From assembly GCA_910580225.1 (NCBI GenBank), contig CAJTXE010000026.1, forward strand, positions 20,081 to 68,069: 47,989 nt of DNA, given 5' to 3'. Below, piece after piece: positions 24,436-34,078 of this stretch. A model generated the notes under the pieces. It did no database searches and was not told the DNA's origin. It worked only from the letters and a program-made list of their open reading frames with translations. Made by a program: the position numbers and the translations under genes. Source of the DNA: an uncultured Acetatifactor sp. Its GTDB lineage: Bacteria; Bacillota; Clostridia; Lachnospirales; Lachnospiraceae. The stretch's first letter is position 1; the number at the start of each line of letters is the position of its first letter.

Positions 24436-27400
24436 CTACCTGTCCCGAATCAGCGAATGGAGCATCTGAAGAGACTGCACCTGTCCGTTACCCGCCAGCT
24501 TCACCTGGAGAATGCCCTCCGCAGTGGCCCTGGCAGCAGCGATGGTAGTCATATAGGGTATTTTTCCCTTGATGGCCGCCTTCCGCAGATAGCTGTCGTC
24601 ATATTCACTGTCATCTCCTACAGGAGAATTGATGATCAGGTCGATCTCGCCATTCGTGATCAAATCCAGCAGATTGGGCCTGCCCTCGTAGAGCTTTTTC
24701 ACCCGGACTGCTTCGATACCCGCCTCATTCAGCAGCGTACAGGTGGTTCCTGTGGCCAGTATCCGGAACCCGGCCCGGCGGAAGGATTCTCCCACCTCCA
24801 CCACCTCCGCCTTATCCCTGCGGTTCACGCTGATCAGTACCGTACCGCTTAGAGGAAGTCTGGTCTGGGTAGCTTCCTGGGCCTTGAAGAAAGCTTCCCC
24901 GGCGGAAGCCGACAATCCCAGTACTTCTCCGGTAGAACGCATCTCCGGCCCCAGAATCGGATCCACTTCCGGGAACATATTGAAAGGGAACACCGCTTCC
25001 TTGACTCCATAGTAAGGGATATTCTGCTCTTTCAAACCAGGTACGGGAGATGGTCTCCCGGTAATCTCCGCCGTGATTATCTCGGTGGCCAGAGGAACCA
25101 TGCGGATATTGCACACCTTGGATACCAGAGGCACGGTACGGGATGCTCTGGGATTGGCCTCCAACACATACACTCGACCGTTCTCAATGGCATACTGCAT
25201 GTTCATCAGTCCCTGCACATGCATCTCCTCTGCGATTTTCCGGGTATATTCCTTGATGATCTTCACATTTTCCGCAGAAATATGCCTGGAAGGAATCATA
25301 CAGGCAGAGTCTCCGGAATGAATTCCCGCCAGTTCGATATGCTCCATCACAGCGGGCACAAACGCATGCGTACCGTCGCTGATGGCATCCGCCTCGCACT
25401 CAGTGGCATGATTCAGGAACCGGTCTATCAGAATGGGTCTGTCAGGAGTCACGCCTGTGGCTGCCTTCATATAATCCGTAAGACTGCCGTCATGATACAC
25501 CACTTCCATCCCCCGGCCTCCCAGCACATAGGACGGCCGCACCATCACAGGGTAACCGATCCGATGGGCAATTTCCAACGCCTCTTCCACCGTGGCCGCC
25601 ATGCCGGACTCCGGCATGGGAATCTCCAGTTTATCCATCATGGCCCGAAACAGATCCCGGTCCTCTGCCAGATCAATCACGGCAGGAGATGTGCCCAAAA
25701 TCCGCACACCGCATTTTTCCAGGTCTGCTGCCAGATTCAGAGGTGTCTGACCGCCGAACTGGGCAATGACGCCCACAGGCTTCTCCTTCCGATATATGCT
25801 CAGCACATCCTCCAGAGTCAGGGGCTCAAAGTAGAGCTTGTCCGACGTATCATAGTCCGTGGACACAGTCTCCGGATTACAGTTGACAATAATGGTTTCA
25901 AAGCCCATTTTCTTCAGAGCAAGAGAAGCATGGACACAGCAATAATCGAATTCAATTCCCTGGCCGATACGGTTGGGACCTCCTCCCAGGATCATCACCT
26001 TGGGTCTGTCCGTCCGGACAGGATTCTGATCCGGGGCATTATAAGTGGAATAATAATAAGCACTGTCCTGTGTGCCGCTTACGTGAACACCCTCCCAGCA
26101 TTCTTCCACTCCCAGAGCCACACGGCGCTCCCGAATCTCCTGTTCAGGCACTTCCAGCAAAATACTGAGATATTTATCCGAAAAACCATCTTTTTTTGCA
26201 CGAATCAACATTTCATCTGTGAGGAAGGAACCTCTGTGAGCCAGAATCGCCAGTTCTTCCTCCGCCAGTTCCTTCATCTGCTCAATGAACCACTTTTTCA
26301 CATGGGTAATCTCATGGATTTCTTCCACAGAGGCCCCTTTCTTCAGTGCCTCATACATGACAAAGTGCCGCTCGCTGGAAGGGGTCAGCAGCATCCGCAG
26401 AAGCTGTTCCCTTGATTTCTCCTCCAGCTTCGCCACCATTCCCAGACCGAATCTGCCGATTTCCAGAGAACGGATGGCCTTCTGAAAAGCTTCCTTATAA
26501 TTTTTGCCGATGCTCATGACCTCGCCCACAGCCCTCATCTGAGTGCCCAGCCTGTCTTCCACACCCTTAAATTTCTCGAATGCCCAGCGGGCAAACTTGA
26601 TCACCACATAATCGCCGTCCGGTACGTATTGATCCAATGTACCGTATTTTCCGCAGGGAATATCTTTCAGGTTCAGCCCCGCCGCCAGCATGGCGCTCAC
26701 CATGGCAATGGGGAATCCTGTGGCCTTGGATGCCAGCGCAGAGGAACGAGAAGTTCTGGGATTGATCTCTATTACAATGATTCTGTCACTCACAGGATCA
26801 TGAGCAAACTGCACATTGGTGCCTCCGATGACCTGAACACTCTCCACGATACGGTAAGCCTGCTCCTGCAGCCGCTTCTGCAGTGCTTCAGAAATGGTCA
26901 GCATGGGCGCCGCACAGAAGGAGTCCCCTGTATGCACACCCAGCGGATCAATATTTTCGATAAAGCAGACCGTGATCATATTGCCGTCCGCATCCCGTAC
27001 AACTTCCAGTTCCAGCTCCTCCCATCCGAGAATGGATTCCTCCACCAGAACCTGTCCCACCAGAGAAGCCTGCAGGCCTCTGGCACAGACGGTACGCAGT
27101 TCATCCTTATTATAAACAAGTCCTCCCCCGGCGCCGCCCATGGTATAAGCCGGTCTCAGCACCACCGGATACTTCAGACTGTCAGCAATCTGCAGCGCCT
27201 CCTCCACAGAATATGCCACTTCACTCCGGGCCATTTCAATCCCCAGTTCATTCATGGCTTTCTTGAATTCAATCCGGTCTTCCCCCCGCTCAATGGCATC
27301 CACCTGCACACCGATTACCTTTACCTGATATTTCTCCAGGATACCCCCGGCCGCCAGCTCCGCACAGAGATTCAGCCCCGACTGACCGCCCAGATTCGGC

Positions 27401-27660
27401 AGCAGTGCATCCGGCCGCTCTTTTGCTATAATCTGCTCCAACCGTTCCTTGTTCAGAGGCTCGATATAGGTGACATCTGCCATCTCCGGGTCCGTCATTA
27501 TGGTGGCGGGATTGGAATTCACCAATACAATTTCATAACCCAGTTTTCTTAAGGCCTTGCAGGCCTGGGTACCGGAATAATCGAACTCACAGGCCTGACC
27601 TATGATAATGGGCCCCGAGCCTATGATGAGTACTTTATGAATATCGGTTCTCTGTGGCAT
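24436..27660 (-). CDS. carB: Carbamoyl-phosphate synthase large subunit
   Basis: It makes carbamoyl phosphate from bicarbonate, ammonia (delivered by the CarA glutaminase) and two ATP, for arginine and pyrimidine synthesis. The 1074-residue product has the full architecture: two homologous halves, each opening with an ATP-grasp entry (KVLIIGSGPIIIGQACEFDYSG at about 9-30 and KVMILGGGPNRIGQGIEFDYC at about 555-575), an oligomerisation linker between them, and a C-terminal MGS-like allosteric domain (about 935-1074). AGGAGG lies six bases before the ATG. carA, usually directly upstream, is absent here: the next upstream gene is the fucosidase, so the small subunit must be encoded elsewhere. Confidence 0.97.
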   Translation of the reverse strand: MPQRTDIHKVLIIGSGPIIIGQACEFDYSGTQACKALRKLGYEIVLVNSNPATIMTDPEMADVTYIEPLNKERLEQIIAKERPDALLPNLGGQSGLNLCAELAAGGILEKYQVKVIGVQVDAIERGEDRIEFKKAMNELGIEMARSEVAYSVEEALQIADSLKYPVVLRPAYTMGGAGGGLVYNKDELRTVCARGLQASLVGQVLVEESILGWEELELEVVRDADGNMITVCFIENIDPLGVHTGDSFCAAPMLTISEALQKRLQEQAYRIVESVQVIGGTNVQFAHDPVSDRIIVIEINPRTSRSSALASKATGFPIAMVSAMLAAGLNLKDIPCGKYGTLDQYVPDGDYVVIKFARWAFEKFKGVEDRLGTQMRAVGEVMSIGKNYKEAFQKAIRSLEIGRFGLGMVAKLEEKSREQLLRMLLTPSSERHFVMYEALKKGASVEEIHEITHVKKWFIEQMKELAEEELAILAHRGSFLTDEMLIRAKKDGFSDKYLSILLEVPEQEIRERRVALGVEECWEGVHVSGTQDSAYYYSTYNAPDQNPVRTDRPKVMILGGGPNRIGQGIEFDYCCVHASLALKKMGFETIIVNCNPETVSTDYDTSDKLYFEPLTLEDVLSIYRKEKPVGVIAQFGGQTPLNLAADLEKCGVRILGTSPAVIDLAEDRDLFRAMMDKLEIPMPESGMAATVEEALEIAHRIGYPVMVRPSYVLGGRGMEVVYHDGSLTDYMKAATGVTPDRPILIDRFLNHATECEADAISDGTHAFVPAVMEHIELAGIHSGDSACMIPSRHISAENVKIIKEYTRKIAEEMHVQGLMNMQYAIENGRVYVLEANPRASRTVPLVSKVCNIRMVPLATEIITAEITGRPSPVPGLKEQNIPYYGVKEAVFPFNMFPEVDPILGPEMRSTGEVLGLSASAGEAFFKAQEATQTRLPLSGTVLISVNRRDKAEVVEVGESFRRAGFRILATGTTCTLLNEAGIEAVRVKKLYEGRPNLLDLITNGEIDLIINSPVGDDSEYDDSYLRKAAIKGKIPYMTTIAAARATAEGILQVKLAGNGQVQSLQMLHSLIRDR

Positions 27661-27721
27661 GGTATAACCTCCTGATGTTTTATGTGCTGCCCTGTCAAAA
27701 GAACGCTGCGGACATCAATTC

Positions 27722-27749
27722 ATTTTATCATAAGTTCAAGGGTTTTCAA
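27722..27749 (-). promoter_or_regulatory. Probable carB promoter
   Basis: On the minus strand, TTGAAA (27744-27749), 16 bases, TAAAAT (27722-27727). This suggests carB is expressed apart from the fucosidase operon. Confidence 0.55.
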
Positions 27750-27779
27750 ATACGAAAATTGCAAAATATTTTCTCCCGC

Positions 27780-29255
27780 TCACTCCAGCTTCAGCCGAAA
27801 GACGATAGGGCTTCCGTTCACAAAACTGCTCCTGATATGCAAACCTTCTCCGTCTCTGCTCCACTGAGGCTTCTCTGTACTGCCAAGGACTTCCACATTC
27901 CGGATGATTCCATGGAAATTTGCCTGTCTGGACGCATCCTGAATTCCCAGGCAGCGAATGCAGTATTCCCCGTTTCCGCTGCATTTCATGGCAATGACAT
28001 ACAGATATCCTCCCGCTGTGGTGAAACGGAAATCTTCTGACGTAAAATTCTTCCTGATGCCGTCTGAAAACTGGCCGTCTGTCACCTGGGTAGGCCCTTC
28101 TCCGAATCTGCGCCACACCCGGGATCCATAGATGGCCTCACCGTTGCGTTTCAGCCATTCTCCGATTTTCAGCAGGACAGTCCTTTCCTCCTCCGTGATG
28201 GTGCCGTCCGGCTTCGGCCCCACATTTAACAGCAGACAGCCGTTCTTGCTGACGATATCCACCAGGTCGCAGATGATATCCTCCGCCGGACGGAAATTAT
28301 TGTGCTCTGTATAGCCCCAGGAATTCAGGGCAATTGCAGTGTCTGTCTGCCAGAAATACGGTTTTACGTCTGCAAATTGTCCCCTCTCCACATCCGGCAC
28401 CGCAGTGCCGAACAGGAAAGCGTCATGCTTGTAATTGATCACCCCATCGCTTCCCCACTGCGCTGCCCTGTTATAATAATAAGCCGCAAATTTCCGCAGA
28501 TAAGGCCGCACTGCGCTGTGCTGTATCCACCAGTCGAAATAGACGATTTTCGGACAATATTTGTCCACTATTTCACAACAACGCACCAACCAGTCCTGGA
28601 GAAATTCTTCCGTTGGCACAGGCGCGCTGTACAAATCATGGTGATTCTCCGGTTCCGGCATGGCAGGCCAGTAGAAATCCCCTCTCTCCATGGGTTCTCT
28701 GACATCACTGTCATATTCCCTGCCATGCCCCATAAAAAACCAGTGCTCCACGCGATGGCTGGACGCCCCTGTCTCTATCCCCTTCTTCCGGCAGCTTTCC
28801 TTCAGCTGCCCCAGCACGTCCCGCTTTGGTCCCATCTCTGCGGCATTCCAATGGGAAATCTCACTTTTATACATCTGGAAGCCATCGTGATGTTCCGCCA
28901 CGGGTACCACATATCTGGCTCCTGCCTGCGCGAACACCTCCGCCCAGGCGTCCGGATCAAATTTATCCGCAGTGAACATGGGAATGAAATCCTTGTAACC
29001 AAATTCCGTATGCTTCCCGTATGTCTCCACATGGTGCCGATACTCCAGGGAATCCCTGATATACATATTCCGGGAATACCATTCGCTGCCGAAAGCAGGC
29101 ACGCTGTAGATTCCCCAATGGATAAAGATTCCGAATTTGGCATTTCGATACCACTCCGGTACCTGGTATGAGGACAGGGATTCCCAAGTGTCTCTATAAG
29201 GCCCTTTTGCGATAACATCTTCTATACAATTCAGATATTTTCTCATATCATACAC
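27780..29255 (-). CDS. GH29 alpha-L-fucosidase
   Basis: This 491-residue retaining exo-fucosidase removes alpha-linked L-fucose from glycans. Family landmarks are KFGIFIHWGIYSVPAFGSEWYSRNM (40-64), AEHHDGF (120-126) and the nucleophile Asp241 in VYFDWW, then a C-terminal beta-sandwich from about 395. There is no signal peptide, so it should work in the cytoplasm. The frame begins with GTG at 29255; GGAGG nine bases before it favours that over the ATG three codons later. It is the last gene of the ADH-AKR-fucosidase run. The acid/base residue was not assigned. Confidence 0.92.
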   Translation of the reverse strand: MYDMRKYLNCIEDVIAKGPYRDTWESLSSYQVPEWYRNAKFGIFIHWGIYSVPAFGSEWYSRNMYIRDSLEYRHHVETYGKHTEFGYKDFIPMFTADKFDPDAWAEVFAQAGARYVVPVAEHHDGFQMYKSEISHWNAAEMGPKRDVLGQLKESCRKKGIETGASSHRVEHWFFMGHGREYDSDVREPMERGDFYWPAMPEPENHHDLYSAPVPTEEFLQDWLVRCCEIVDKYCPKIVYFDWWIQHSAVRPYLRKFAAYYYNRAAQWGSDGVINYKHDAFLFGTAVPDVERGQFADVKPYFWQTDTAIALNSWGYTEHNNFRPAEDIICDLVDIVSKNGCLLLNVGPKPDGTITEEERTVLLKIGEWLKRNGEAIYGSRVWRRFGEGPTQVTDGQFSDGIRKNFTSEDFRFTTAGGYLYVIAMKCSGNGEYCIRCLGIQDASRQANFHGIIRNVEVLGSTEKPQWSRDGEGLHIRSSFVNGSPIVFRLKLE

Positions 29256-29358
29256 GGCAATTCTCCTCCTGCTCTATCTTCATAGTCTCTCGGAGCATCC
29301 AAGCTCCGGTTTATCAGGCTTCCCGGCTTCCGGTTTTCTGGCTCCCCCACCTTTGTGC

Positions 29359-30372
29359 TCATCCTTTCAATACACCCTCCATATCCCACAGATCTTCCCA
29401 TCCGCCGGCTCCTTCCCAGAGGAACACCTGCCCCTTGATCAGGCGGCAGTTCCTGTCCTCTCCGGCGATGGCTGCCATCTCTGCCTCAGTCAACGGGTCT
29501 TCTATGACACATCTTAGGTTCGCCTCATATTGGACAGCCTTCACTGAGAAGGGAATGGGAACCTGGCCCCTCTGTACCGCCCATTTCAGGCAGATCAATG
29601 CCGGATGCACTCCATGGGCTTTTGCCGCCTCCGCCACCCCGGGCAGTTCCCCGTCTGCCAGGTCCTCCTCTGTCCTGTCCCTCTCCGGCCTGGAGGGAGA
29701 GCCGATGGGACAGTAACCAATGGGCAGGATGTCATGCTGTCTGGCATAGTCGAACAGCTCCGGCTGCTGGAAAGAGGGATGCAGCTCCATCTCCAGAGCC
29801 GCGGGCTGTATGCGGCACAGGGGCAGCACTGCCTCCAACTTTGGAATGGTCATGTTGCTCATGCCGATGTATCGCACCAGGCCTTTGTCCACCAGCTCCT
29901 CGCACTGCCGCCAGGTGGCCATAAACGCCTCCACCGAAAAGGGCCTGGAATCCGGATTACGGGAATCCCCTGTGCAGCCCGGCGCATGGTAGTTGGGAAA
30001 GGGCCAGTGGACAAAATACAAATCCAGATACTCCAGTCTCAAATCAGCCAGACTCTTTTTACAGGACTCCAGAACCTGCCCTGCACCATGCATGTCGTTC
30101 CACACCTTGGATGTAATGAACAGCTCCTTCCGCTCCACCGCCTCTTCCCCAAAGAGACGGTCAAGCACCTGTCCGATTCTGTCCTCGTTCTGATACACCG
30201 ATGCACAGTCGATCAACCGATAACCGTATTTCACCGCGCCGTATACTGCCTCCGCGATTTCCTCCGGGCCATACTTGTCGGAACCGAAGGTTCCCAGCCC
30301 CAGGCATGGAATTCTCTCTCCTCCGCGCAGCATCCTTTTGGGGATTCTGTCCTGGTCTATTTTTGATGCCAT
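29359..30372 (-). CDS. Aldo/keto reductase
   Basis: This is a 337-residue NAD(P)H-dependent carbonyl reductase with a TIM barrel. The catalytic tetrad is visible: Asp55 and Tyr60 in LIDCASVYQNE, Lys89 in FITSKVW and His122 in YFVHWPF. An insertion after the histidine (about 125-145, NYHAPGCTGDSRNPDSRP) makes it slightly longer than the usual 280-320. AAAGGAG precedes the ATG. It lies between the alcohol dehydrogenase and fucosidase genes, so a sugar or sugar-acid such as fucose or its oxidation product is a reasonable substrate, but this rests on context only. Confidence 0.9.
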   Translation of the reverse strand: MASKIDQDRIPKRMLRGGERIPCLGLGTFGSDKYGPEEIAEAVYGAVKYGYRLIDCASVYQNEDRIGQVLDRLFGEEAVERKELFITSKVWNDMHGAGQVLESCKKSLADLRLEYLDLYFVHWPFPNYHAPGCTGDSRNPDSRPFSVEAFMATWRQCEELVDKGLVRYIGMSNMTIPKLEAVLPLCRIQPAALEMELHPSFQQPELFDYARQHDILPIGYCPIGSPSRPERDRTEEDLADGELPGVAEAAKAHGVHPALICLKWAVQRGQVPIPFSVKAVQYEANLRCVIEDPLTEAEMAAIAGEDRNCRLIKGQVFLWEGAGGWEDLWDMEGVLKG

Positions 30373-30487
30373 ACCAATTTCTCCTTTCTATCATTCCCTT
30401 TCTTCAGATCCGTCCCTGCATCATACCCTGTACTTTGCATATCCCACAAACTGCAGGCTCACATCCACATACTTCACTTCGACGATA

Positions 30488-31561
30488 TCACCTCATGATT
30501 TCGTCCGGAAACGTCACCGCCACCTTGCCGCAATTTCCCTGTGCCATCAGCCGGTAAGCCTCATCTGCTTTTTCGATGGGAAATTCATGCGTAATCAAAT
30601 CCTCCGGGTGGATTCCCCAGCGCACCAGACGCTCCACCAGCTCCTCCATTTTCCACAGAGAAGTCACCCAGGAACCGTAGATCGTCTTCTGCCCGTGAAT
30701 GATGTCCGGACTGGGATGAAAGGTACAGGTACCGCCCTCTCCCACGAAAGCGATCTTGCCCCACTCTCTGGCGGCACGGATGGCCAGCTGCCTGCCCGCG
30801 TCATTGGCAGAGGCATCGATGGCTCTCTCCACACCCCTGCCTCCGGTAACAGCCAATATCTCCTCCAGCGCATCCTCTCCCGGCTTGAACACATAATCCG
30901 CCAGTCCCAGCTTCTTCGCCAGCTCAATCCTGTACTCATTCATTTCCACGCCGATCAGCTGATTTGCTCCCATGGCTTTGGCCAGCATCAGCGCCGCCAG
31001 ACCCACAGGCCCCAGACCTGTCACCAGCACCGCATCATTGCCGCAGACACCGATTTTCTCAATGGCCTCGTACACCGTGCCAAACCCGCATGCCACCTGT
31101 GCCCCATCCTTATAGGTCAGCTCTTTCGGCAGCTCAATGAGGTCTTTCTCCTCCGCCAGGATATAAGGAGCCATACCGCCGTTGCGCTGCCAGCCGTAGG
31201 CCTGGCGGAACCTGCTTTTGCAGGAGATATAATATCCCCTCCGACAGTCATTGCAGACACCGCAGCCCGAGATGTGGTACACGATCACTCTGTCCCCCTT
31301 CCGGAAGCGCTTCAGACCCTCCCCTTCTTCCACAATGACACCGCAGGGCTCGTGGCCCGCCACCATGCCGGGAATATACCCCTCCGGCCCTTTTCCGGTG
31401 TGTTCCCGGTAGATGCAGCGGATATCGCTGCCGCAGATTGTGGTAGCTTTGGTCTGCACCAGCACCTGTCCATGCCCTGGTACGGGCACCTCAAAATCCT
31501 TCAGCTCCACTGTGCTGTTACCGGGCAGCACTGCCCCCTTCATCAACATTTTTACTGCCAT
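30488..31561 (-). CDS. Zinc-dependent medium-chain alcohol dehydrogenase
   Basis: This is a 357-residue MDR-family polyol/sugar dehydrogenase. Catalytic zinc ligands are in CGSD (Cys43) and GHE (His70, Glu71). The structural zinc lobe is Cys100-x2-Cys103-x2-Cys106-x7-Cys114. The Rossmann motif GLGPVGLAAL follows at about 184-193. It is the first gene of the operon and is divergent from the AraC regulator, with which it shares a 297-base intergenic region. The start at 31561 is preferred over an upstream in-frame codon because AGAGAGGG lies just before it. Oxidation of L-fucose or a related sugar is suggested by the fucosidase two genes on. Confidence 0.9.
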   Translation of the reverse strand: MAVKMLMKGAVLPGNSTVELKDFEVPVPGHGQVLVQTKATTICGSDIRCIYREHTGKGPEGYIPGMVAGHEPCGVIVEEGEGLKRFRKGDRVIVYHISGCGVCNDCRRGYYISCKSRFRQAYGWQRNGGMAPYILAEEKDLIELPKELTYKDGAQVACGFGTVYEAIEKIGVCGNDAVLVTGLGPVGLAALMLAKAMGANQLIGVEMNEYRIELAKKLGLADYVFKPGEDALEEILAVTGGRGVERAIDASANDAGRQLAIRAAREWGKIAFVGEGGTCTFHPSPDIIHGQKTIYGSWVTSLWKMEELVERLVRWGIHPEDLITHEFPIEKADEAYRLMAQGNCGKVAVTFPDEIMR

Positions 31562-31649
31562 GATTTCCCTCTCTTTCCGCAGGCCACCCGCCTGCAAATC
31601 CGTGCTTTGGTTCTGATTTGATTATATAGGAACCGAATTTTGTTTTTAA

Positions 31650-31704
31650 GCGGAATATCCGCCGTCTTTTTTTTAAAAATGTCGTGTTTTTGTATCTTTT
31701 TTAT
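31650..31704. promoter_or_regulatory. Divergent ADH/araC control region with a palindrome
   Basis: GCGGA-ATA-TCCGC (31650-31662) is an operator-like palindrome. On the plus strand an extended -10 (TGTTATAAT) lies just upstream of the AraC gene. On the minus strand TATAAT beside the palindrome, with weak TTAAAA 17 bases away, can serve the dehydrogenase. The palindrome followed by T8 could also act as a short plus-strand pause or terminator. Confidence 0.5.
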
Positions 31705-31858
31705 GTTATAATATTTCCCGGAGGGCAGAATCAGGTGACATTACAAACAGCTGCCATACCGACTGGAGCAGATGTTTATGCAGCCATTTGGCGAGTGCGG
31801 CAAACCTTCTCTGCCTGGAATCTGCATACAACATGAACCGAAAAAGGAGACCTTCCCC

Positions 31859-32710
31859 ATGAACCCCAAACGGCTGAACCTGAACCTCTCGTTTTCTCTG
31901 GAGGGTATCCCCGTCCAGGCCGTCAACATGACCTGTGAGCGCTTTCTGCGTACCATCCCCAGCCATAGCCACGGAAACGGCTGCTATGAAATCCATTACA
32001 TCCCCTCGGGATACGGAAAGCTTACGGCAGACAGTAACCTTTTTGACATCAAGCCGAATACCCTCTTTGTCACCGGTCCCCATGTGGAACATGCGCAGAT
32101 TCCCCAGCCCGAAGAACCCATGCTGGAATACTGCGTCTATCTGAAGATAAAGAAAAATGCCAGGCGAAAAGAAAGCACCCCTGTGATGGACAGTTTCATC
32201 GCCGCCCCCTTCTGGTTTGGAGCGGATACCCAGGGCATCCACGGCCTGCTGCATCAACTTTTCAACGAGTTGGAGCGTCGTCCCATCGGTTACCTGGACC
32301 AGGCCAGACTCCTCCTGTCCCAGCTGCTGATCTTTATGGTACGCAACTATCAAAGCAACTGCCCCGGCCACACTCCCCCGATCCAAAGCAGCCTGGCAGA
32401 TCTGACTTCCGTCATCATAGAAGAATATTTCCTCTATGAGTACCGCCATCTGTCTCTGGATGAGCTGGCCAAAAGGCTCAAACGCAGTCCCAGACAAACC
32501 CAGCGGCTCTTATTGGAATACTATGGCAAATCCTACCAACAGAAAAAGGCGGAAGCCAAAATGTCTGCCGCCGCCCTTCTGCTCACCGATAAGTCCAAAA
32601 ATATCACATCCGTCTCGGAAGAGTTGGGATACTCCTCTCCGGAGCATTTCACCGCCGCCTTCCGGGGTTATTATGGCACCACACCACGGGAATACCGCAA
32701 AAAACTATAA
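31859..32710 (+). CDS. AraC-family transcriptional regulator
   Basis: The product is 283 residues. The N-terminal cupin-like sensor includes IPSHSHGNGCYEIHYIPSGYGKL and LFVTGPHVEHAQIP, typical of sugar-sensing AraC proteins. The C-terminal pair of helix-turn-helix motifs (about 180-283) contains LSLDELAKRLKRSPRQTQRLLLEYYGKSYQQ and ITSVSEELGYSSPEHFTAAFRGYYGTTPREYRKKL, the family signature. The ATG at 31859 is preceded by AAGGAG; the frame is open further up without a good site. It is divergent from the ADH-AKR-fucosidase run and is the obvious candidate to activate it. Confidence 0.9.
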   Translation: MNPKRLNLNLSFSLEGIPVQAVNMTCERFLRTIPSHSHGNGCYEIHYIPSGYGKLTADSNLFDIKPNTLFVTGPHVEHAQIPQPEEPMLEYCVYLKIKKNARRKESTPVMDSFIAAPFWFGADTQGIHGLLHQLFNELERRPIGYLDQARLLLSQLLIFMVRNYQSNCPGHTPPIQSSLADLTSVIIEEYFLYEYRHLSLDELAKRLKRSPRQTQRLLLEYYGKSYQQKKAEAKMSAAALLLTDKSKNITSVSEELGYSSPEHFTAAFRGYYGTTPREYRKKL

Positions 32711-32749
32711 TCAAAGCAACCAAATCAGCCAATAGCAAGGAGGAACGAA

Positions 32750-33280
32750 ATGAACCATGTAATCAAAACCATCAGCGAACGCAGCTCCACCAGAGGCTAC
32801 ACCCCCGCTCCCCTCACGGAAGAGGAACTGGACATCCTGCTCCAGGCAGGCCTGCAGGCGCCTACCGCGGCCAATAAACAGGAACTCCACTTTACCGTAC
32901 TGCCAGGCAGCCACCCCATCCTGCAGGAACTGGAAGATGAGAAAAACAAGCTGCGGGATATCACATCCCCGCCCCACAATTTCTATTACGAAGCTCCTGC
33001 CGTAGTTATCATTAGTGCAGACAGTACCTTTAAGTGGGGCACCCTGGACGCCGGTATTGCGGTAGAGAACATGGCCCTGGCCGCAGAATCCCTGGGATTG
33101 GGAAACCTGATCATCGGCTGTATTCTGGACGCCATGACAGGAGAAAAGAAGGAATACTTCTCCCAAGCTCTGCAGCTGCCTCCTTCTTATGAATACAAGA
33201 TTGCCATTGCCTTCGGACATAAGGCTGTCACAAAAGCGCCCCATACCTATGATGCCGGTGCACAGATCACCAGACTTTAA
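32750..33280 (+). CDS. Nitroreductase-family flavoprotein
   Basis: This is a 176-residue FMN-dependent oxidoreductase. The opening IKTISERSSTRGYTPAPLTEEELDILLQAGLQAPTAANKQ is the usual FMN-phosphate-binding start, and GIAVENMALAAESLGLGNLIIG is the central helix and dimer core. The end AIAFGHKA is also typical. The physiological substrate is unknown; these enzymes reduce quinones, enones and nitroaromatics. AGGAGG lies before the ATG. It begins 39 bases after the AraC gene, so it may be read from the same transcript. Confidence 0.9.
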   Translation: MNHVIKTISERSSTRGYTPAPLTEEELDILLQAGLQAPTAANKQELHFTVLPGSHPILQELEDEKNKLRDITSPPHNFYYEAPAVVIISADSTFKWGTLDAGIAVENMALAAESLGLGNLIIGCILDAMTGEKKEYFSQALQLPPSYEYKIAIAFGHKAVTKAPHTYDAGAQITRL

Positions 33281-33290
33281 CTTCATAATC

Positions 33291-33332
33291 AAAAAGTCGG
33301 AATTTCCCGTAAATTAAGAAATTCCGACTTCT
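33291..33332. terminator. Bidirectional terminator
   Basis: AAGTCGGAATTTC and GAAATTCCGACTT pair around an 11-base loop. There is A5 on the left (T5 for the minus strand) and TTCTCCC on the right. It separates the nitroreductase from the convergent membrane-protein gene. Confidence 0.8.
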
Positions 33333-33336
33333 CCCA

Positions 33337-34011
33337 TCATATTGCGTGTCCACATTCCTGTTTCATGGCAAAATATCCCATGAGTACCGTCCACACATAG
33401 GCGCAGGTCTTAGGAATCATCAGCATCCCGATTAAGGGTATGGTGTCTGCCCACAGCACTACCGGAATGTAAAAGCCAAAACTCAGCACGATGGTCAGCC
33501 ACATCCAACGGAACGCCTTATCCCCATGTTCCTTTGCGCTGCGATAGAACAACACAATCACCACAAGACCCAGCAGCGCAAAAGGGATATTTCGGTAGAT
33601 CCCCCATAAGAGGGGCGCTTCGGCACTGGTCCACTGGTTCTGCGGCATCATGCACAGCGCGATCCGCACACCGGCCAGACCATATACAGCCGCAGTCAGG
33701 CCGCCCTGGCCCTTGATCTGATACCGCTGCCGCCAGACATAATAGAGCAGCACATAGAACAACGTCATCGTGACCGAAGTGATCCACTTTCCAATGCCTA
33801 AAGAAACAGTATAATTCTCCAGCCCGGTAGTACACAGAGCGAGCGCGCGGGGAACCAAGTGGAACGAATCTCCCGCCCCCAACACAACCGCCATCCATCC
33901 GAACAGGCAGAATTGGCACTCTCCTTTACTTCCCCGGATCATTATGATCCCGATGGTAATGACAGAAATCAGATACACAGAATCAAACAGGGTTTCTACA
34001 ATTGCTTGCAT
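33337..34011 (-). CDS. Polytopic membrane protein of unknown function
   Basis: The product is 224 residues with about seven hydrophobic segments (roughly 10-25, 35-52, 73-92, 102-118, 130-155, 165-186, 195-214). Conserved-looking polar features include GDSFHLVPR after the second span. I do not recognise a named family; the seven-span layout resembles small integral membrane sensors or hydrolases but no motif decides it. AAAGGAG precedes the ATG. Its upstream region carries the same TGAAC-N3-GTTCA palindrome as the adjacent tetR gene, so it is the likely target of that repressor. Confidence 0.75.
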   Translation of the reverse strand: MQAIVETLFDSVYLISVITIGIIMIRGSKGECQFCLFGWMAVVLGAGDSFHLVPRALALCTTGLENYTVSLGIGKWITSVTMTLFYVLLYYVWRQRYQIKGQGGLTAAVYGLAGVRIALCMMPQNQWTSAEAPLLWGIYRNIPFALLGLVVIVLFYRSAKEHGDKAFRWMWLTIVLSFGFYIPVVLWADTIPLIGMLMIPKTCAYVWTVLMGYFAMKQECGHAI

Positions 34012-34078
34012 GGCTTTTTCTCCTTTATTTTCTATATTTATTGTGTATTACCTTTCTTTTTCATTCATCTTTTTACAG

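Noticed and set aside
25219..26415. 398-codon plus-strand frame opposite carB
   Set aside because: Antisense shadow of a highly conserved gene; no ribosome site or domain pattern.
31650..31662. Plus-strand intrinsic terminator between ADH and araC (palindrome followed by T8)
   Set aside because: The stem is only 5 bp with a 3-base loop and no upstream plus-strand gene needs it; an operator is as likely.
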